Of a stretch of DNA of 64,000 nucleotides, positions 24,241 to 36,626 are shown one piece after another; position 1 is the first letter of the stretch; every line of letters begins with the position of its first letter. The position numbers were made by a program, and so were the translations under genes. The stretch is from the NCBI RefSeq assembly GCF_027887165.1, contig NC_077233.1, positions 232,181,872 through 232,245,871 of the forward strand. The letters run 5' to 3'. Source of the DNA: Monodelphis domestica (taxonomy: Eukaryota; Chordata; Mammalia; Didelphimorphia; Didelphidae). Below the pieces are notes generated by a model, which saw only the letters and a list, made by a program, of their open reading frames with translations, did not search any database and was not told the DNA's origin.

Positions 24241-25003
24241 TGTGAAAAGGAATTTTTATTCCCTTTGTCTATTTTAAGTTAATCAATTAAGAACTTAAAG
24301 TACCCCTATTTAACACTTAATAAGTCACTAACAAAGAAAATTCACACCCTAAAAACCACAAACACTGCCCCCTATCCCCCCCACACTAACCTTCCTCCAC
24401 CACCACCCCAGCCCAGTGCTAGGCAAATTGAAAGGCTGTGATTGATTCCTGAGATGTGTGGAAGAGAGCTGATGGACAGATAAATTGTAAATAAGTGGGA
24501 GCCTGAGAGAGATTTGTCTCTCCATTGCTAGAGGCTCTTAGTCTCGCATACACTGAAGGTTCTTGGCAGGCCCTTTGCATTTTGGCTTCCTGATCCAGAC
24601 TTTGGATTCTGGTGAAGATTCAGCTTCCTACATTGGAAACTCCAGCTGAAAAAGGACACTTACTCAGGTGAGACTCTTGCCTCCTTGGCATGAGAGACTA
24701 CCTTTTGTGGCTCAGTCTCTTCGGTGTTGGTTTTTGGTTGTTGGAATACCTGACTGAAGACACTCCTCTACTGGTGAGATTTGGATTTGCATTAGCAATC
24801 TGGAGGGTTAGGATTTAGGGTCTTTTTAGCTAGGCAATATTTTCTACCTCCTTCCTGTATTTCCCACTTTAATATCTCTACCTTGCAGTAAATAAAGCTA
24901 CTAAACAGCGTTTTGACTTAAGAAGTTAATTTTATATATGGTGACCACAATTCTTTTTTAAAAACATTATTATTTTTGTCAAACCAAAATTTTAACTATT
25001 ACA
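24241..25003 (+). mobile_element. Solo LTR fossil inside L1 ORF1
   Basis: About 763 bp, TGTGAAAAGG to AACTATTACA, with AATAAA at about 24892 and a GGTGACCAC segment after it, as in the 5641 LTR. L1 ORF1 text continues on both sides. The target duplication is blurred, so the family (ERVL-like or ERV1-like) is open. Looks old. Confidence 0.6.
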
Positions 25004-26880
25004 AGGCCAAGAAGAATTTCTGGAAGATTTAAAGAAATTGATAAGAATAAGAAGGGAAATGGGGAAAGAAATGAGAATGGTGCAAGAAAATTATGAAAAG
25101 AGAATTAACATTTAAAATCGCTCTAAACAATATCAAATACCTGGGAATCTACTTGTCAAGGCAAACACAGGAATTATATTAGCACAGTAAAAACACTTTT
25201 CATACAAATAAAGTCAGATCTAAACAAATGGGAAAATATTACTTGCCCATGGGTAAGCTGAGCTAAAATAATATCAAGGGAAGTAATGGAAAAAATGTCA
25301 AGGAAGGTGTCCTAGCAGTACCAGATCTCAAACTGGTCAATAAAGCAGTAATCCTCAAAACAGTCTGGTATTGGCTAAGAAATAGAATGATGGATCCATG
25401 GAATAGATTAGATACACAATATACAGGGTCAAAAATGACTTTAGCAAACTATTGTTTGATAAACTCAAAGACCCCGACTTTTGTCACTAGTTAACAAAAA
25501 TTGCTGGAAAAATTAGAAAACAGTATCACAGAACCTAGTATACCAATATCTCACACCCTATACCAAGATCAGGTCAAAATAGATATATTATTTAGATATA
25601 CCATACTAAATCAGGGGAATACAGAGTTGTTTATCTGGAAGATCTTTGAAGAAGGGAAGAATATATGACCAAACAAGAGATAGAGAGTATTATAAGATTT
25701 AAAATGAATAATTTTGATTATTTTAAATTTGAAAACTTTTGTACAGATAAAATTGATATAATAAACAAACAAAAAAAAACCCTAATGAAGATAAGATTAG
25801 AAGGGAAAATACAAATTGAGAATAAAATTTAATAACAAATATCACTGATAAAGTACTATAACCCTACTTTCATCAAACCAGGGACAAAGAGATTAAAAAC
25901 ATACACAATTAAAGGGTCTAAATCTTCTTAATGTACAGAAAAACAGGAGGAAAGAGAGAAGCAAGATGAGGGAAGTGAGGGACTGGAAGTCCCGTTGGGG
26001 GACTGAGGGAATAAAAGAGGGAAGGGTGGGTTAAGAGAAAGGAAGGCAACAAGATAAGTAAAGGGAGAGAAGGTCTCTAGGACAAGATAGGGGAATGGAT
26101 TTTTAGAATCCCTGGAAGTGGGAGGGAATGTTTATGGGGATAAGGAAAGAATTTTTGTACATTTAGCTAGAATAAGAATTAAAAGGTAAAGGGGGAGGGA
26201 CAATGGAGGTACCATTGGAATGGTGGGCCAATTTGGAACTAGGAAGGCAAAAGGAAAGGATATGAGAGGACTTTTTGGAAGGGGTGTGATTGGACATCTG
26301 ACGTAGGATATGGCAAAAAGAAAAGAAGAGGAAGACAGTGAGAAGGAACGGAGTAAATAGAAATGCATAGTTAGTAACTATGACATTGAGTATAAATGTG
26401 ATGAATTCATCCATAGAAAGAAAATGGATAACAGGAAGGATCAAAAAAACAAGGACCTGACAATGTGTTGTTTACAAGAAACACAATAAAATGAAACAAA
26501 TAGTGTGAAGACGTGGGGCTGGAATAGAATATACTATGTCTGAGCTAATCCAGAGAACACAGGGGCAATAGTCATGATCTCCTACAGAGTTGGGGCTAAA
26601 ATGGATATGACTGTAACTGTATTATGTTGGAGGGTATTATGGATAATGAAACATTATTCAATACTAGACCTGTATGCACCAAGATTATAGAATCCAGATT
26701 TTTAAAGGAAAAACTAAATTAGATACACATGGAAATAGATAACAAAAATAATATGAGGGACTTTAATTTTCACTTTTCAGAACCAGATAAATTTAACAAA
26801 AAAAAAATAAATAAGAAGTTAAGGAAATGAATAGAACCTTAGAAAAGTTAAATAAGATAGATATCTGGAGAGCCCATCCA
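25004..26880 (+). mobile_element. Composite L1 remains
   Basis: ORF1 text to about 25115, then ORF2 text (TACCTGGGAATCTACTTGTC, ACCAGATCTCAAACTGG, GGTATTGGCTAAGAAATAG) to about 25880, then another L1 section with TGTGTTGTTTACAAGAAACAC to 26880. Deletions join non-adjacent parts, and no frame is intact. Confidence 0.65.
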
Positions 26881-27254
26881 CACCTGCATGAGGCTAGTAG
26901 TTGATCCAAGCCAGAGAATACACATAATCCAAACATAGTTTCTGGTGAAACAATAATGGTTTTGAAAGCATAAATCTTTTGAGAACGTCTTACTTCAAGA
27001 CTTCATACTATGAAGATAATCTTCATTCCTGATAAACTGTGGCACTAGAACAAAAGTTCTACTGGGTTTGACCAAGCTGAAAAGACTTGGTTTTAGAAAG
27101 AGTATAGTCCTGGAAGTAAATTATGCCTGCTGCCTAGGAGCAATCTAGTTAAATGTCATCTTGATATTCTATGTTAATTGAGGACCAGATGGGTTAAATT
27201 GATCAAATTCAATGCTTATAGAAGCATGGAGAAACACGCCTACCTAATATTACA
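26881..27254. other. Unassigned
   Basis: No open frame, repeat or RNA gene that I can name. Flanked by L1 pieces. Confidence 0.4.
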
Positions 27255-28235
27255 TTGCTAGAACAACTGTGAATTGTTTTTTTTTAATCAAGATGAAAAT
27301 ATACATTAAGAGTTGTAAAGCTGTTCATGCCCATTAACCAAGGGATCCGATTATTAGAATGTGGCCCTATGGGCATTTTGAGAGAGTAAAAAGCTGTGTA
27401 ATTATGAAAATATTCATGGCAACTTTGTTTATAAGAACAAAATAACTGGAAGCAACACAAATGAAATAATTGGGAGAAATGACTGAATAGATTGTGGTAT
27501 TTGAGTGTAATTGTTGCAATATGTTATTAGAAATGACAAATACTGGAAATATAAAGAAAACAAGGGAAATATGTGAAGAGAAGAAAAATAATACATTCTA
27601 TGGTTACACTAAGAAAAAACAGTCAAACATCAAGAGAAAAAAGTATCAAAGTAAAACAAATCCAAAGGGTACTCAAAAGCAGATGTTTGTATTAGCACAC
27701 ATATATAATTTATATAATTTTAAACAAATTACAAACAATGTACATACTTTTTTATATGTTTATTTAAATGTTTTTTTGTTGGTGACAGTAGTTACTAAGT
27801 ATATAATTTTAAAAGATAGGAAAAAGGAAAACAGGACAGGACCTATATGAACTGGTACAAAGTGAAGTGAGGAGAACCAGATCACTAGGCACAGTAATAG
27901 CAACATTGTAATGGTAATCATCTGTGTAAGTCTTGGCTACTCTGATCAATACAATGATTCAAGAAAATCCTTAAGAGCTAATGATGAAAAAAATGTTATC
28001 CACCCCAGAAAGAGAACTCTGAATGCAGATTGAAGTATAATTTCCTCACATTTTTGCAATATGACCAATACGGAAATACCTTGCATGATTTCACATATAT
28101 AATTTATATCATATAGCTTGCCTTCTCAGTGGGTGTGTGAGGGCTTGGGAAGGAGGGAGAAAATTTGAACCTCAAATTTTTTTTAAAAGAATGTTTAAAA
28201 TAAATTATATTTTAAAAAAGGAAAGAAGAATATGA
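27255..28235 (+). mobile_element. L1 3' end with an AT-rich insert
   Basis: L1 3' text at 27255-27540 and 27815-28235 (ACTGATCAATACAATGATTCA-type, TCCACCCCAGAAAGAGAACT). The AT-rich part between has a 118-codon chance frame. It ends in an A-rich tail. Confidence 0.65.
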
Positions 28236-28415
28236 AAACAGTTCTCAGAAGAATTGTAAACTATTAACAACCATATGAAAGACTGTTCAAAATTATTAAG
28301 TGAAATGTAAATTAAAACAACTCAAAGGTTTCATCTCACACTTCAAAGATGATAAAAGATGGGAATTACTGATTTTGGAGGATTGCGTTACAGAAAAACA
28401 CACTAGTTATATATA

Positions 28416-28596
28416 CAAGGGGAAAAGTCACAATCTAGATTTAGAGGACTTGGGTTCAAATTCAGTCTTCAGTGCTTACTTCAATGCCCATAACCTTGGG
28501 CAAGTCACTTGACATCCTGGGGCATCAGCTTAATCACCTGTGAAAGGAGGTTGGATTAAATGGCTTCTGACATTATTTCCAATTCTACTTCTAGGA
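28416..28596 (+). repeat. MIR-type copy in L1
   Basis: GGACTTGGGTTCAAATTCAG, CTTGGGCAAGTCACTTGAC, GGAGGTTGGATTAAATGGC. Confidence 0.65.
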
Positions 28597-28998
28597 TCCT
28601 AATATATGATTGATGAAGCTGTAAATTGGTCCAATTGTTTTGAAAAACAACTTGAAATTATGCTAAAATGAGGTGGCTAAAATGTCCCTTAACTCATGGA
28701 TTCTATTACTAAGCCTAAATTGCCAAGGAAGTTAAAGATAAAAAAGGCCCTACAGACACCAAAATATTTATGAAATATTTATATTTGTAGTCAGAACACT
28801 TTTTGTAATAGCAAAGAACTAGAATTAAAGTAGATGCTCATCAATTGTAAGTATCAAAAATGAGGGTCATTAATATGATGGGATATTACTATACTCTAAG
28901 AAATTATAAATATGAAGATTCAGAGAGAAGCATGAAAAGATACAAACTGGCCAAGTAAAATAATCAGAATCAGGAAAATAACCTACATAATTAACTGT

Positions 28999-29247
28999 TG
29001 CTGTTTAATTGTTATCTGTTGTGTCTGACTCATTGACCCCATTTGGGGTTTTCTTGGCAAAACTACTGGACTGGCTTGCCATTTCCTTTTCCAGCTCATT
29101 TTACAGATGAGGAAACTGAGGCAAACAGGGTTAAGTGACTTGCCCAGGGTCACACAGATAGCAAGTGTCTGAGGCCAGATTTGATCTCAGATGAGTCTTC
29201 CTGACTCCAGATCCCACTCTCTAACCACTACACCACCTAGCTGTCCA
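28999..29247 (-). repeat. Family A tRNA SINE in L1
   Basis: Near-consensus minus copy: TTTGGGGTTTTCTTGGCAAA, AGATGAGGAAACTGAGGCAA, CTACACCACCTAGCTGTCC. Confidence 0.9.
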
Positions 29248-29582
29248 TAAATAATGACTACTAAAACTTAAATGAAAAGAACAACAAGAATATTAATTCT
29301 GTAATTATTGTGATGACTCTTGGACCTAAAGAAAAGATAAGAAAATGCTTCATCCTCTCTACTTTGCGGAGATGATGGATTTGTAGTGTGTAACATGGCA
29401 CATACCATCACACTCAGTGTTGATTCATTTAGCTGAACTGCTTTTTCTCCCACTCTTGAATTCTTGTTATGAAAGTTGCCCTGGGGGAAGGGGGAGTGGG
29501 TGGGGGGAGGAATGGCATATTTGGAAATGTGGGTGACATGAAAGCAAAAGTATCCATTAAAATGTCTCAACAATAAAAAGAA

Positions 29583-30560
29583 GAAACTCCAGTGCCGTTA
29601 TCTCTACATTCATCCTCATGAAGGCACAAAGCAAAACAAAACTCTAATATGGGCACTATTGCTGCCTCCTTTGTTAGCCTCAGTTTCTTTATCTGTAAAG
29701 CCATGGAGTTCCGCTAGATGCTCTCTCTGTGGTCCCATCTGGCTCTGAGACCAGGATATGGTTGATGCTCCCCCCCCCGCCCCCACCCAGAGTCCAGGAA
29801 TGAGGCCAGAGGAAGAGCCTGGAATAGGCTCACAATCATTCTCCTTGACTCCCCAAAGCGTGGATTGTCCTTGCTTCAAATGCATTTTCTGGGGCATTGG
29901 TGCTGCTCCTGACTGCATTCCCACGGCAGGAGAAGCTGGGCTCTCTCTGCCTCTCCTCTTCCCTTTCCCCACTCTCCTTCGGCTTCCAGCCTCCACTCCC
30001 CACTCCTTGCTTTATGTAACTGTCCACCGCCAAGGAGGCCTTATGTAAGCAGAGTCACCTCAGGCTCCCCTCCCTCTCCCTGGCTGCTTGTCGGCAGTAA
30101 TCTTTCACGCTTGGCTGGCCCATACCCTCGGCCAGAAATGTAGAAAAGGGGAAAGAAAGGAGAGCTGCCATCCCTGGCTCCAGCACTCGCCCAAGGAGGA
30201 GGCTTCCTTCTCTGACTGGCGTCTCAGGCAGGAAAGATCATTGGTAAATCCCAAATCGGGAAAGAATTCTGGGGAGGGGGGGGTCACCAAGGTCCCTGCC
30301 CATCCCTAAACTATGACAACACAAGCGATTGTTGTTACCCCACCCTTGGGTGACCATGCTCCCTGGAGTGACTCAGGAAGGGAAAGGGATATCACTGTGA
30401 TCAGTGCCAGCACTTCATCCCAGCCCCTGCCCCACTCAGGGGCAGGGGGCAGCCTCACCTCGGGCTGCTGCTGCTGCTGCTCTTTCCTTCTCTCTCTTAA
30501 ATGTATCCCCATATGCTGGATGTTTATTGTAACCACATTTTGCTTGCATAAAAAATGAGG
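29583..30560. other. Low-repeat, GC-richer block upstream of GPRC5B
   Basis: Only a MIR-like patch at 29655-29755 and a short (CTG)6 at 30465-30482. The rest is single-copy-looking, moderately GC-rich sequence. No exon is convincing. It could be regulatory DNA about 13 kb upstream of the promoter. Confidence 0.35.
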
Positions 30561-31566
30561 CCAAGATAAAGAGGGGAGGGTCCCAGAGATAGCTCTTATC
30601 GTTGACCTTGGTCTTGTTCCAATTCTTTGGATAACGCTGGTTTCCTGAAACTGCTCAGCTATCTATTACAAATCCGGAATGTAACCTAAATTACAGACCA
30701 GAAAGCCCCATGGACAGCCAACCAGAAGATAACGGGTATGGGAGGTTTTCTAGAATGATAGGGTTGAAAGGGACCTTAGAGAGAGATCATCCAGGCCAGG
30801 AGCTCTTAATGGAGACATTCCAGGGGATCCTGGAATTTGGATGAGAAGGAATAACTGCCTCTTTCCTTTCAAAATTGAGCATGTCTTTCCATTCTGAATT
30901 ATCTTCTAAGAATGATGTATATGGGCTTCAGCAGACTTCAAAGGGATGGCGAACACAAAAAAAAGGTTAACAGCTTCTGATGTAGGCCAAACGCTTTCAT
31001 TTTACAGATGAGAAAGCTTTGGCTCAGAAAGGGGATACTGGGGCAGGGAGGTATATAGTGAAGAAATTGCTAGATTTAGAATCCTAAAATCTGGGTCTGA
31101 TTTGCCTCTGCTACTGAATTGCCTATGTAGCACTAAGCAAGTGAGTCAATCCATGGCAGCTAGATGCTTTTTTTGATATTTCTACAGAATGAACCAATCA
31201 GCCATTTACTCCGGGCACATTTTGCTTCACACAAAAGAAAACTTTGTGGTCTAATTTGAGATACTCACTGAGGGGTAGAGAGAGAAAAAAGTAGGGGAAA
31301 TGGTGGAGAGGGACAAGGCTACAAATGGATCTCTTGAAGGACTTGGGCAAGTCCTAGAATATGCAAGAGTTATGTGCTGCCTTCTTTGCAGTCTCTCTTT
31401 CCCAGCTAAGATAGGCAGCTCCACAGCTTGGCCCTACCATTTGGCCTTGCTGAGACTTATTGGTCTAAGAACTCAGTCTCCTTGCAACAAATAGAACCTT
31501 AGAGAGTCTAAATTTAAAGCTGGAAAAACATCTAACCCAATTCTCACATCTTATAGATGAGAGAAG
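30561..31566. other. MIR fragments and unassigned sequence
   Basis: MIR-like pieces at 30750-30800 (GGTTGAAAGGGACCTTAGAG), 30990-31030 and 31050-31150. No gene. Confidence 0.5.
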
Positions 31567-31807
31567 AGCAGCTAGATGGTGCAGGGGATATAGAATGCTG
31601 GGACTCAGGAAAGTCAGTTCAAATTCAGCCGCAGACACTTACTAGCTGTGTGACTCTGGGCAAGTCACTTAACCCTCTTTGTCTCTGTTTCCTCATCTGT
31701 CAAATGAGCTAGAGAAGAAAATAGCAAAACACTGCAGTATCTTTGCCAAGAAAACCCCAAGTTGGGTTATGAAGAGTTGGACATGACCAAAACAAACCAA
31801 CAACAAT
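31567..31807 (+). repeat. Family A tRNA SINE
   Basis: GCAGCTAGATGGTGCAGGGG head, CTGGGCAAGTCACTTAACCC, TTTGCCAAGAAAACCCCAAG. Confidence 0.88.
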
Positions 31808-32240
31808 ATAGATGAGGAAACCCAAGACCCAAAGACTTGGTAATTTGCCTAAGATCACATAGATAGCAAGGCAGAGAGATAGAATTTGGAACAAGGTCCC
31901 GAGGCACCAAATCTAGTATTGTCCCTCATTACTGCTAAAAATTTCTCCAGCTAATAAAAATAATGACATTGCTATAATGCTTTGAGATTTACAAAGTGCC
32001 ACTTACAAGGAATTTGTAAGATAGATCATGCAAACATCATTCTCATTTTATAAATGAGAAGACTAAGGCAAAGTGGCTTTCCCAAGGCTACACAACTAAG
32101 TAGCAGGATTTAAACTTGAACCCAAGATTACTGACTGCATAGTATGGTGTAGTAGAGAGAGAACTGAACTTCAAGTAAGAATTGTAGGTTGTAAATTCAG
32201 ACCCCTCTCTGGAAGAGTCCTTAGATGTCTTGTAGGATTC
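31808..32240. repeat. MIR relics
   Basis: Minus at 31808-31930 and 31950-32125 (TCTCATTTTATAAATGAGAA), then a plus head at 32135-32230. Confidence 0.6.
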
Positions 32241-32329
32241 TGTCATGCACCAAGGGTCTATCGCTGTCCTTCAAACATAGCTCTGACTCTGAGTCTTAGG
32301 ATAGGAACATGTTTGTATTCTAGCTTTAA

Positions 32330-32480
32330 AGTTAGTCAATCAATACACATTTATTGAGTGGCTACTGTGTGAGTCAGACACTGTGTTAAGGGGTACAGAT
32401 TCAAAGGAAGCAAAAAACCATAACTGCTCTCAAAGAGCTCACAATCTAAGGGGCAAACGCAACACATAAAAAAAAAAGCT
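32330..32480 (+). repeat. Ancient SINE-like relic
   Basis: ACACATTTATTGAGTGGCTAC, AAAGAGCTCACAATCTAAGG, same family as 47525. Confidence 0.55.
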
Positions 32481-32583
32481 AGAGGAGGGGAGGAAAAAAG
32501 AAAAGGAAGTGTAATGTACCCAGTCCTGGGGCAGGGTGGGAGATGATGAGGTGGCCACACCTGTATAGGATCTCCAACCCGTG

Positions 32584-32925
32584 CACTCTGTCTGTCTCTG
32601 TCTCTATCTCTCTGTGTCTTTGTCTCTCTCCCTCTCTCTCCCTCTTCTTCTCTCTCTGTCTCCTCTCTTTCTCCCTCTTCTTCTTCCTCTCCCTCTGTCT
32701 CTGTTTCTCTCTGTCTCTGTCTCAATCTGTGTGTCTCTCTGTCTCTCTCCTCTCTTTCTCCCTCTTCTTCCTCTCCCTCTTCTTCCTCTCCCTCTGTCTC
32801 TGTCTCTCTGTCTGTCTCCCTCTGTCTCTGTCTCTGTCTCTGTCTCTCTCTGTGTCTCTCTGTCTCTCCTCTCTTTCTCCCTCTTCTTCTCTATCTCTGT
32901 CTCCATCTCTGTCTCTGTCTCTCTG

Positions 32926-33003
<78 letters not shown>
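32584..33003. repeat. Long (CTGTCT)n/(CT)n microsatellite
   Basis: 420 bases of pyrimidine repeat, ending in about 57 bases of pure CT. Long open frames on both strands (up to 185 codons) come only from the repeat. Confidence 0.98.
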
Positions 33004-33005
<2 letters not shown>

Positions 33006-33298
33006 CCCCACCCCAGTCCCTACCTACACCCTGAGTGCCATCTTTCTGGATATGGAAATGGGCAGAGTTCCCTTCTTCATCTCTTCATTCCCACATCTAT
33101 CCATTTACAAAGGTCACCTCTCCTCCTGTCCTCAGTAATCTTCCTCACTTGACCTTCTAATAGGAGATAGTGGAGTACCCATGTCCATTGAATATTAGAT
33201 GCCTCCAAGATCTCCAGTCCCTCAAATAAAAGAAAAAAGAATCTACCCAGGAATCTGAGTGGGAAGAACCTACTTTGAACCTGCTCAGAAATTGTTCT

Positions 33299-33490
33299 GG
33301 GGGCAGCTAGGTATCCCAGTGGATTGAGAGCCAGAGATAGGAGATCCTGAGCTCAAATCTGACCTCAAACACTTCCTAGCTGAGTGACCCTGGAAAAGTC
33401 ACTTAATCAGAATTGCCTTGCCCTTACCACTCTTCTGCCTCAATTGATTCTAAGATGGAAGGCATGGGTTTAAAAAAGAAAAAGAAAAAA
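33299..33490 (+). repeat. Family B SINE
   Basis: GGGGGCAGCTAGGTATCCCAG head, CTTACCACTCTTCTGCCTC, A-rich tail. Confidence 0.85.
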
Positions 33491-33544
33491 ATCATTCTGT
33501 TATTTTCATGCCCTAGCTTCTAGGGCAGTACCTTGTGGATAAGA

Positions 33545-34110
33545 TCTTAGAACCAGAGCTATAAAGGACACCAGAAATGATCTAGTTCCACCATAACATT
33601 TTATAGATGAGGAATCTGAAGCCCAGAACAATTAAGTGACTTACCCAAGGTCACACAAGTAGCAGAATCAAGATTTCAACTCAGGTTTTCTTACTACAAA
33701 TCCAATGCTCATTCTAAGAGAAGGGAAGGGAACATGAATTTATTAAGCAGCTACTATGTGCCTAGCTCTGTGTCAATGATTTACAAATATTCTCGTCTGA
33801 TCTTTCCAATAACCCTAGAAGGCAGGGGTTATTATCATCCTTATGTTAAAGTTGAGGAAACCGAGGCAGAGAGGTTAAATGACTTGCCCAGGGTCATATA
33901 GCTATTAAATATCTGAGTCAAGAATTGAGCTCTGACCTTCCTGACTCCATGCCCACTATACTCTGTGCCACCTAGCTATCTCTTCAATAGGAAAGATCTA
34001 GACTTATATCCCCATCTCTGACCCTTGCTGTGTGATCATGGGCAGGTAATTGAATCTTCAAACCCCAGTTTCCTCATCTGTAAAATTATATTATAGCTTT
34101 ACAGAAAATA
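33545..34110. repeat. Cluster of MIR relics
   Basis: Minus copies at 33545-33715 and 33725-33990 (GATGAGGAATCTGAAGCCCAG; ACTTGCCCAGGGTCATATAG), plus copy at 34000-34110. Confidence 0.65.
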
Positions 34111-36026
34111 TTATATTAATGACTATAACAAGTTATTACATTAATTTCTTTATATGGTGTCAGTTCAAAGCAAATCAGAAGTTTTTTAAATGGTTTGAAG
34201 TATTTAAGTCAATATCTAAATGTAATTTATGATTTGCATTACAAAATGGATATGAATCGTTTCCTTCCTGTCATAAAAGTTGACCCTCTGCAAAACGGTG
34301 AAGTAATTGCAGCTTATCTTCAAGACTTCCCTGGTGTTTTTTTTCCTTCCCTAGTCATAGCCTCTCTGCCCTTCCCTCCCAGGGGTCTAATACCCTCACC
34401 ATACCTTAGTTTCTCCTGCTTGGAAAGAAAAGCTGTTGGATAAATAGCTCATTTTGCCAACACATTGAATGTGCTATTCTCCCCAAAATTATTTGTATTT
34501 TAATTATTTAATTTTCATTTGCATTGTTGAAGGCTTGTGTTTAGTACTCATCCTTAACTAGAGATTTTCCAACACTACAACACTTGGGGTAAGGGAAAAA
34601 TGGGAAGGGGGAGGGACTTTCTTCAGTTGTTGGCTTTGTGGGCTTTTCCTTCTTCTCCCCATGCCACTTTCTGTCTCTGTTTAATTCTATAACTCTTTCT
34701 GCTATATTACACTATTGATGCTTTCCAGGGCATCAACTGTCAGGTAGGGTCAGGCTGTGCTGCCTGGAAAAGATTTGGAGATGGGAGATAAGGAAGAGTG
34801 CAACCACGCCTAGTGAGTCCCAGAAATCCCATTTCATATGATCTTCCATCCAGTGGCCTAGCATATAGGAATGAGGCTGGCCTGCTGAACAGATCACCTC
34901 TGACCTTGTCATCGAGGGCCAGAAAAACTACTTTCAAGGCTAAAAGAGAGGAGAAAGCAGGCATATTTCCCCCATTTATTCTGATTCTTTCCTGTCTTAT
35001 GGGAAAGCTGGTGAGCCAGTTAATTTTTACTTCCTCAATTGCCCTCCCTTTTTTCTTTTTTCTCTGATTCTCTTTATCCAATTCAAAAATGCTTTTGTAT
35101 CCCCCAAAATCCTGTTCTGCATCATCAAACATTGTTGAGAAAAAGGCAGAGGGGAAAGTGTAGGGACCAGCTGACTTGTCTTTTGTCCCCAAACTTGATC
35201 ATCTATAATTTCTTTTCTGAATCAGTCTTAATGATGTCTCTGGCTTAGAGCTATTCATGCCACCGAAACATTTTCATTTCATTTCACCATGTTAATGCCT
35301 CAGAAAATTTTTATCCTTCTCTTCTTCTCCTCCCCTCTCCCCAGCTCTCTCTGTCCCTGTCAGCACACCAAAGACTGTGGTTAAATCATACTTTTTTATC
35401 TGTCTTTCATTTTTACCATTGTTACATCAATAGCTTTCAACATTTTCCCAGCCTGCCTTTTAGTCTTCCCTGAAATCAATACTTACATCCCCTCCTCTTT
35501 GTGAAACTCTTCTCTCCCAAAAGACTTAAACTAGGTTATTTTGGAAGCATTCTTTGCTCCCACTGGAGTTCTATAAGAGAATCCTCTAAGTCAATAAGAT
35601 GGTTTGTTTCAGACAAAGGTTCAAAGCAAAGATGGTCCTCTTTTCCTTCCTTCTGTTTCTCCACCCTGGGAAAACACCCAGATTGAAAAGACTAAAAGTT
35701 TACAGCCCCAAAGTAGCAATTAACCCAGAAATTGCCACAGCAGCAGGGCTCAACTTTTAATTCCCACTGGATCTGGCACCTACTTCATAAAGTACATGGA
35801 ATTAAGCTCTGGGTGTCATGATTACTAAGAATATTACCAAAAAAAAAATCCCCTACCTTGAGATATCTACAGATCTCCCTCTACATGGGAGTAAATACTG
35901 CCCAAAAAGTCTTCTCTTGGGGCCAGCTCTCTGCCACCAGAAACTGAAAGATCTTCTCAATGATGGGCTCAATTCAATTTTGTTATTGTCTTTTTTTTTC
36001 ATTCCCTGCACTTAGCAAATGGTTGT
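34111..36026. other. 1.9-kb repeat-free block upstream of GPRC5B
   Basis: No SINE, MIR, LINE or LTR words were recognised over 1.9 kb, which is exceptional in this window. The longest open frame (150 codons, minus, 34740-35192) has no recognisable domain. Probably regulatory or simply single-copy DNA. Confidence 0.35.
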
Positions 36027-36172
36027 ATTTGTTCAGTAGTTTTTCAATCATGTCTGACTCTTTGAAACCCCTTGGGGGTTTTCTTGGCAAAGATACTGAA
36101 GAGTTTGCTATTGTCTTCTCCAGTCTACTTGACTCCACGCCCAACATTCTATCTATTGGACAACCTTCTGCC
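36027..36172 (-). repeat. Family A SINE with internal deletion
   Basis: GTTCAGTAGTTTTTCAATCA, GGGGGTTTTCTTGGCAAAGA, then directly the head part (ATTCTATCTATTGGACAACC). Confidence 0.7.
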
Positions 36173-36626
36173 TACAGTAGTTGCATAATAAATGCTTGTT
36201 GACCTGACTTAATTTGATAATAATACTCTCCCTGACAGTGGCCACAGGAGCCTAGGAGACCCAGATTTATGCCCTCTCTCTTTTTCCCCCTCTCATTGTC
36301 TCTTTTTCCCCTTCCTTTTCTTCCCACTCTCCTCTATCACACATCTTGCAAGGAAAAGGCTCCTAACTAAAATGGTTCTTACAGGCTCCCTGCAGCCCAG
36401 TATATATCAGAAGCACACTTGTGTCATTCCATTTCATAGAAAAGTAAAGAAAAATGCAGCCGAGAAACATTCTGGTTCATGAGAATCATGAAAATCACAG
36501 AGATTTCCCTCAGAAGAAAACTCTAGACTCTGTCCAGTGAATTTTGAAACTCACACAATCCGTCCAGTCATCAATGAGCTAACTGTCTTTCCCATCTTTC
36601 CTCCCCCCTTTCAGAAGCAGGCACCA
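36173..36626. other. Unassigned
   Basis: An L2-like end (GCATAATAAATGCTTGTTGA) at 36182-36205. Otherwise nothing recognised. Confidence 0.45.

Larger units (their letters stand above)
28236..29582 (+). mobile_element. L1 3' half, interrupted by MIR and SINE copies
   Basis: L1 text at 28236-28415, 28597-28998 and 29248-29582. The last part ends CTACTTTGCGGAGATGATGG, GGAAATGTGGGTGACATGAA, CAATAAAAAG. It is interrupted at 28416-28596 and 28999-29247. Confidence 0.7.

Noticed and set aside
27494-27850. 118-codon Lys-rich frame
   Set aside because: An AT-rich insert between L1 3' parts. No protein family recognised.
30318-30340. ACAA-N4-TTGT inverted repeat as a SOX dimer site
   Set aside because: Spacing between the half-sites is shorter than the known SOX dimer layout. 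A short palindrome like this is expected by chance.
32351-33138. Long open frames on both strands (100-185 codons)
   Set aside because: They consist of Ser-Leu or Arg-Glu runs created by the CT microsatellite and have no other features of a gene.
34740-35192. 150-codon minus-strand frame
   Set aside because: No recognisable domain, no signal for splicing or promoter, and plus-strand frames overlap it. Random expectation for this composition.
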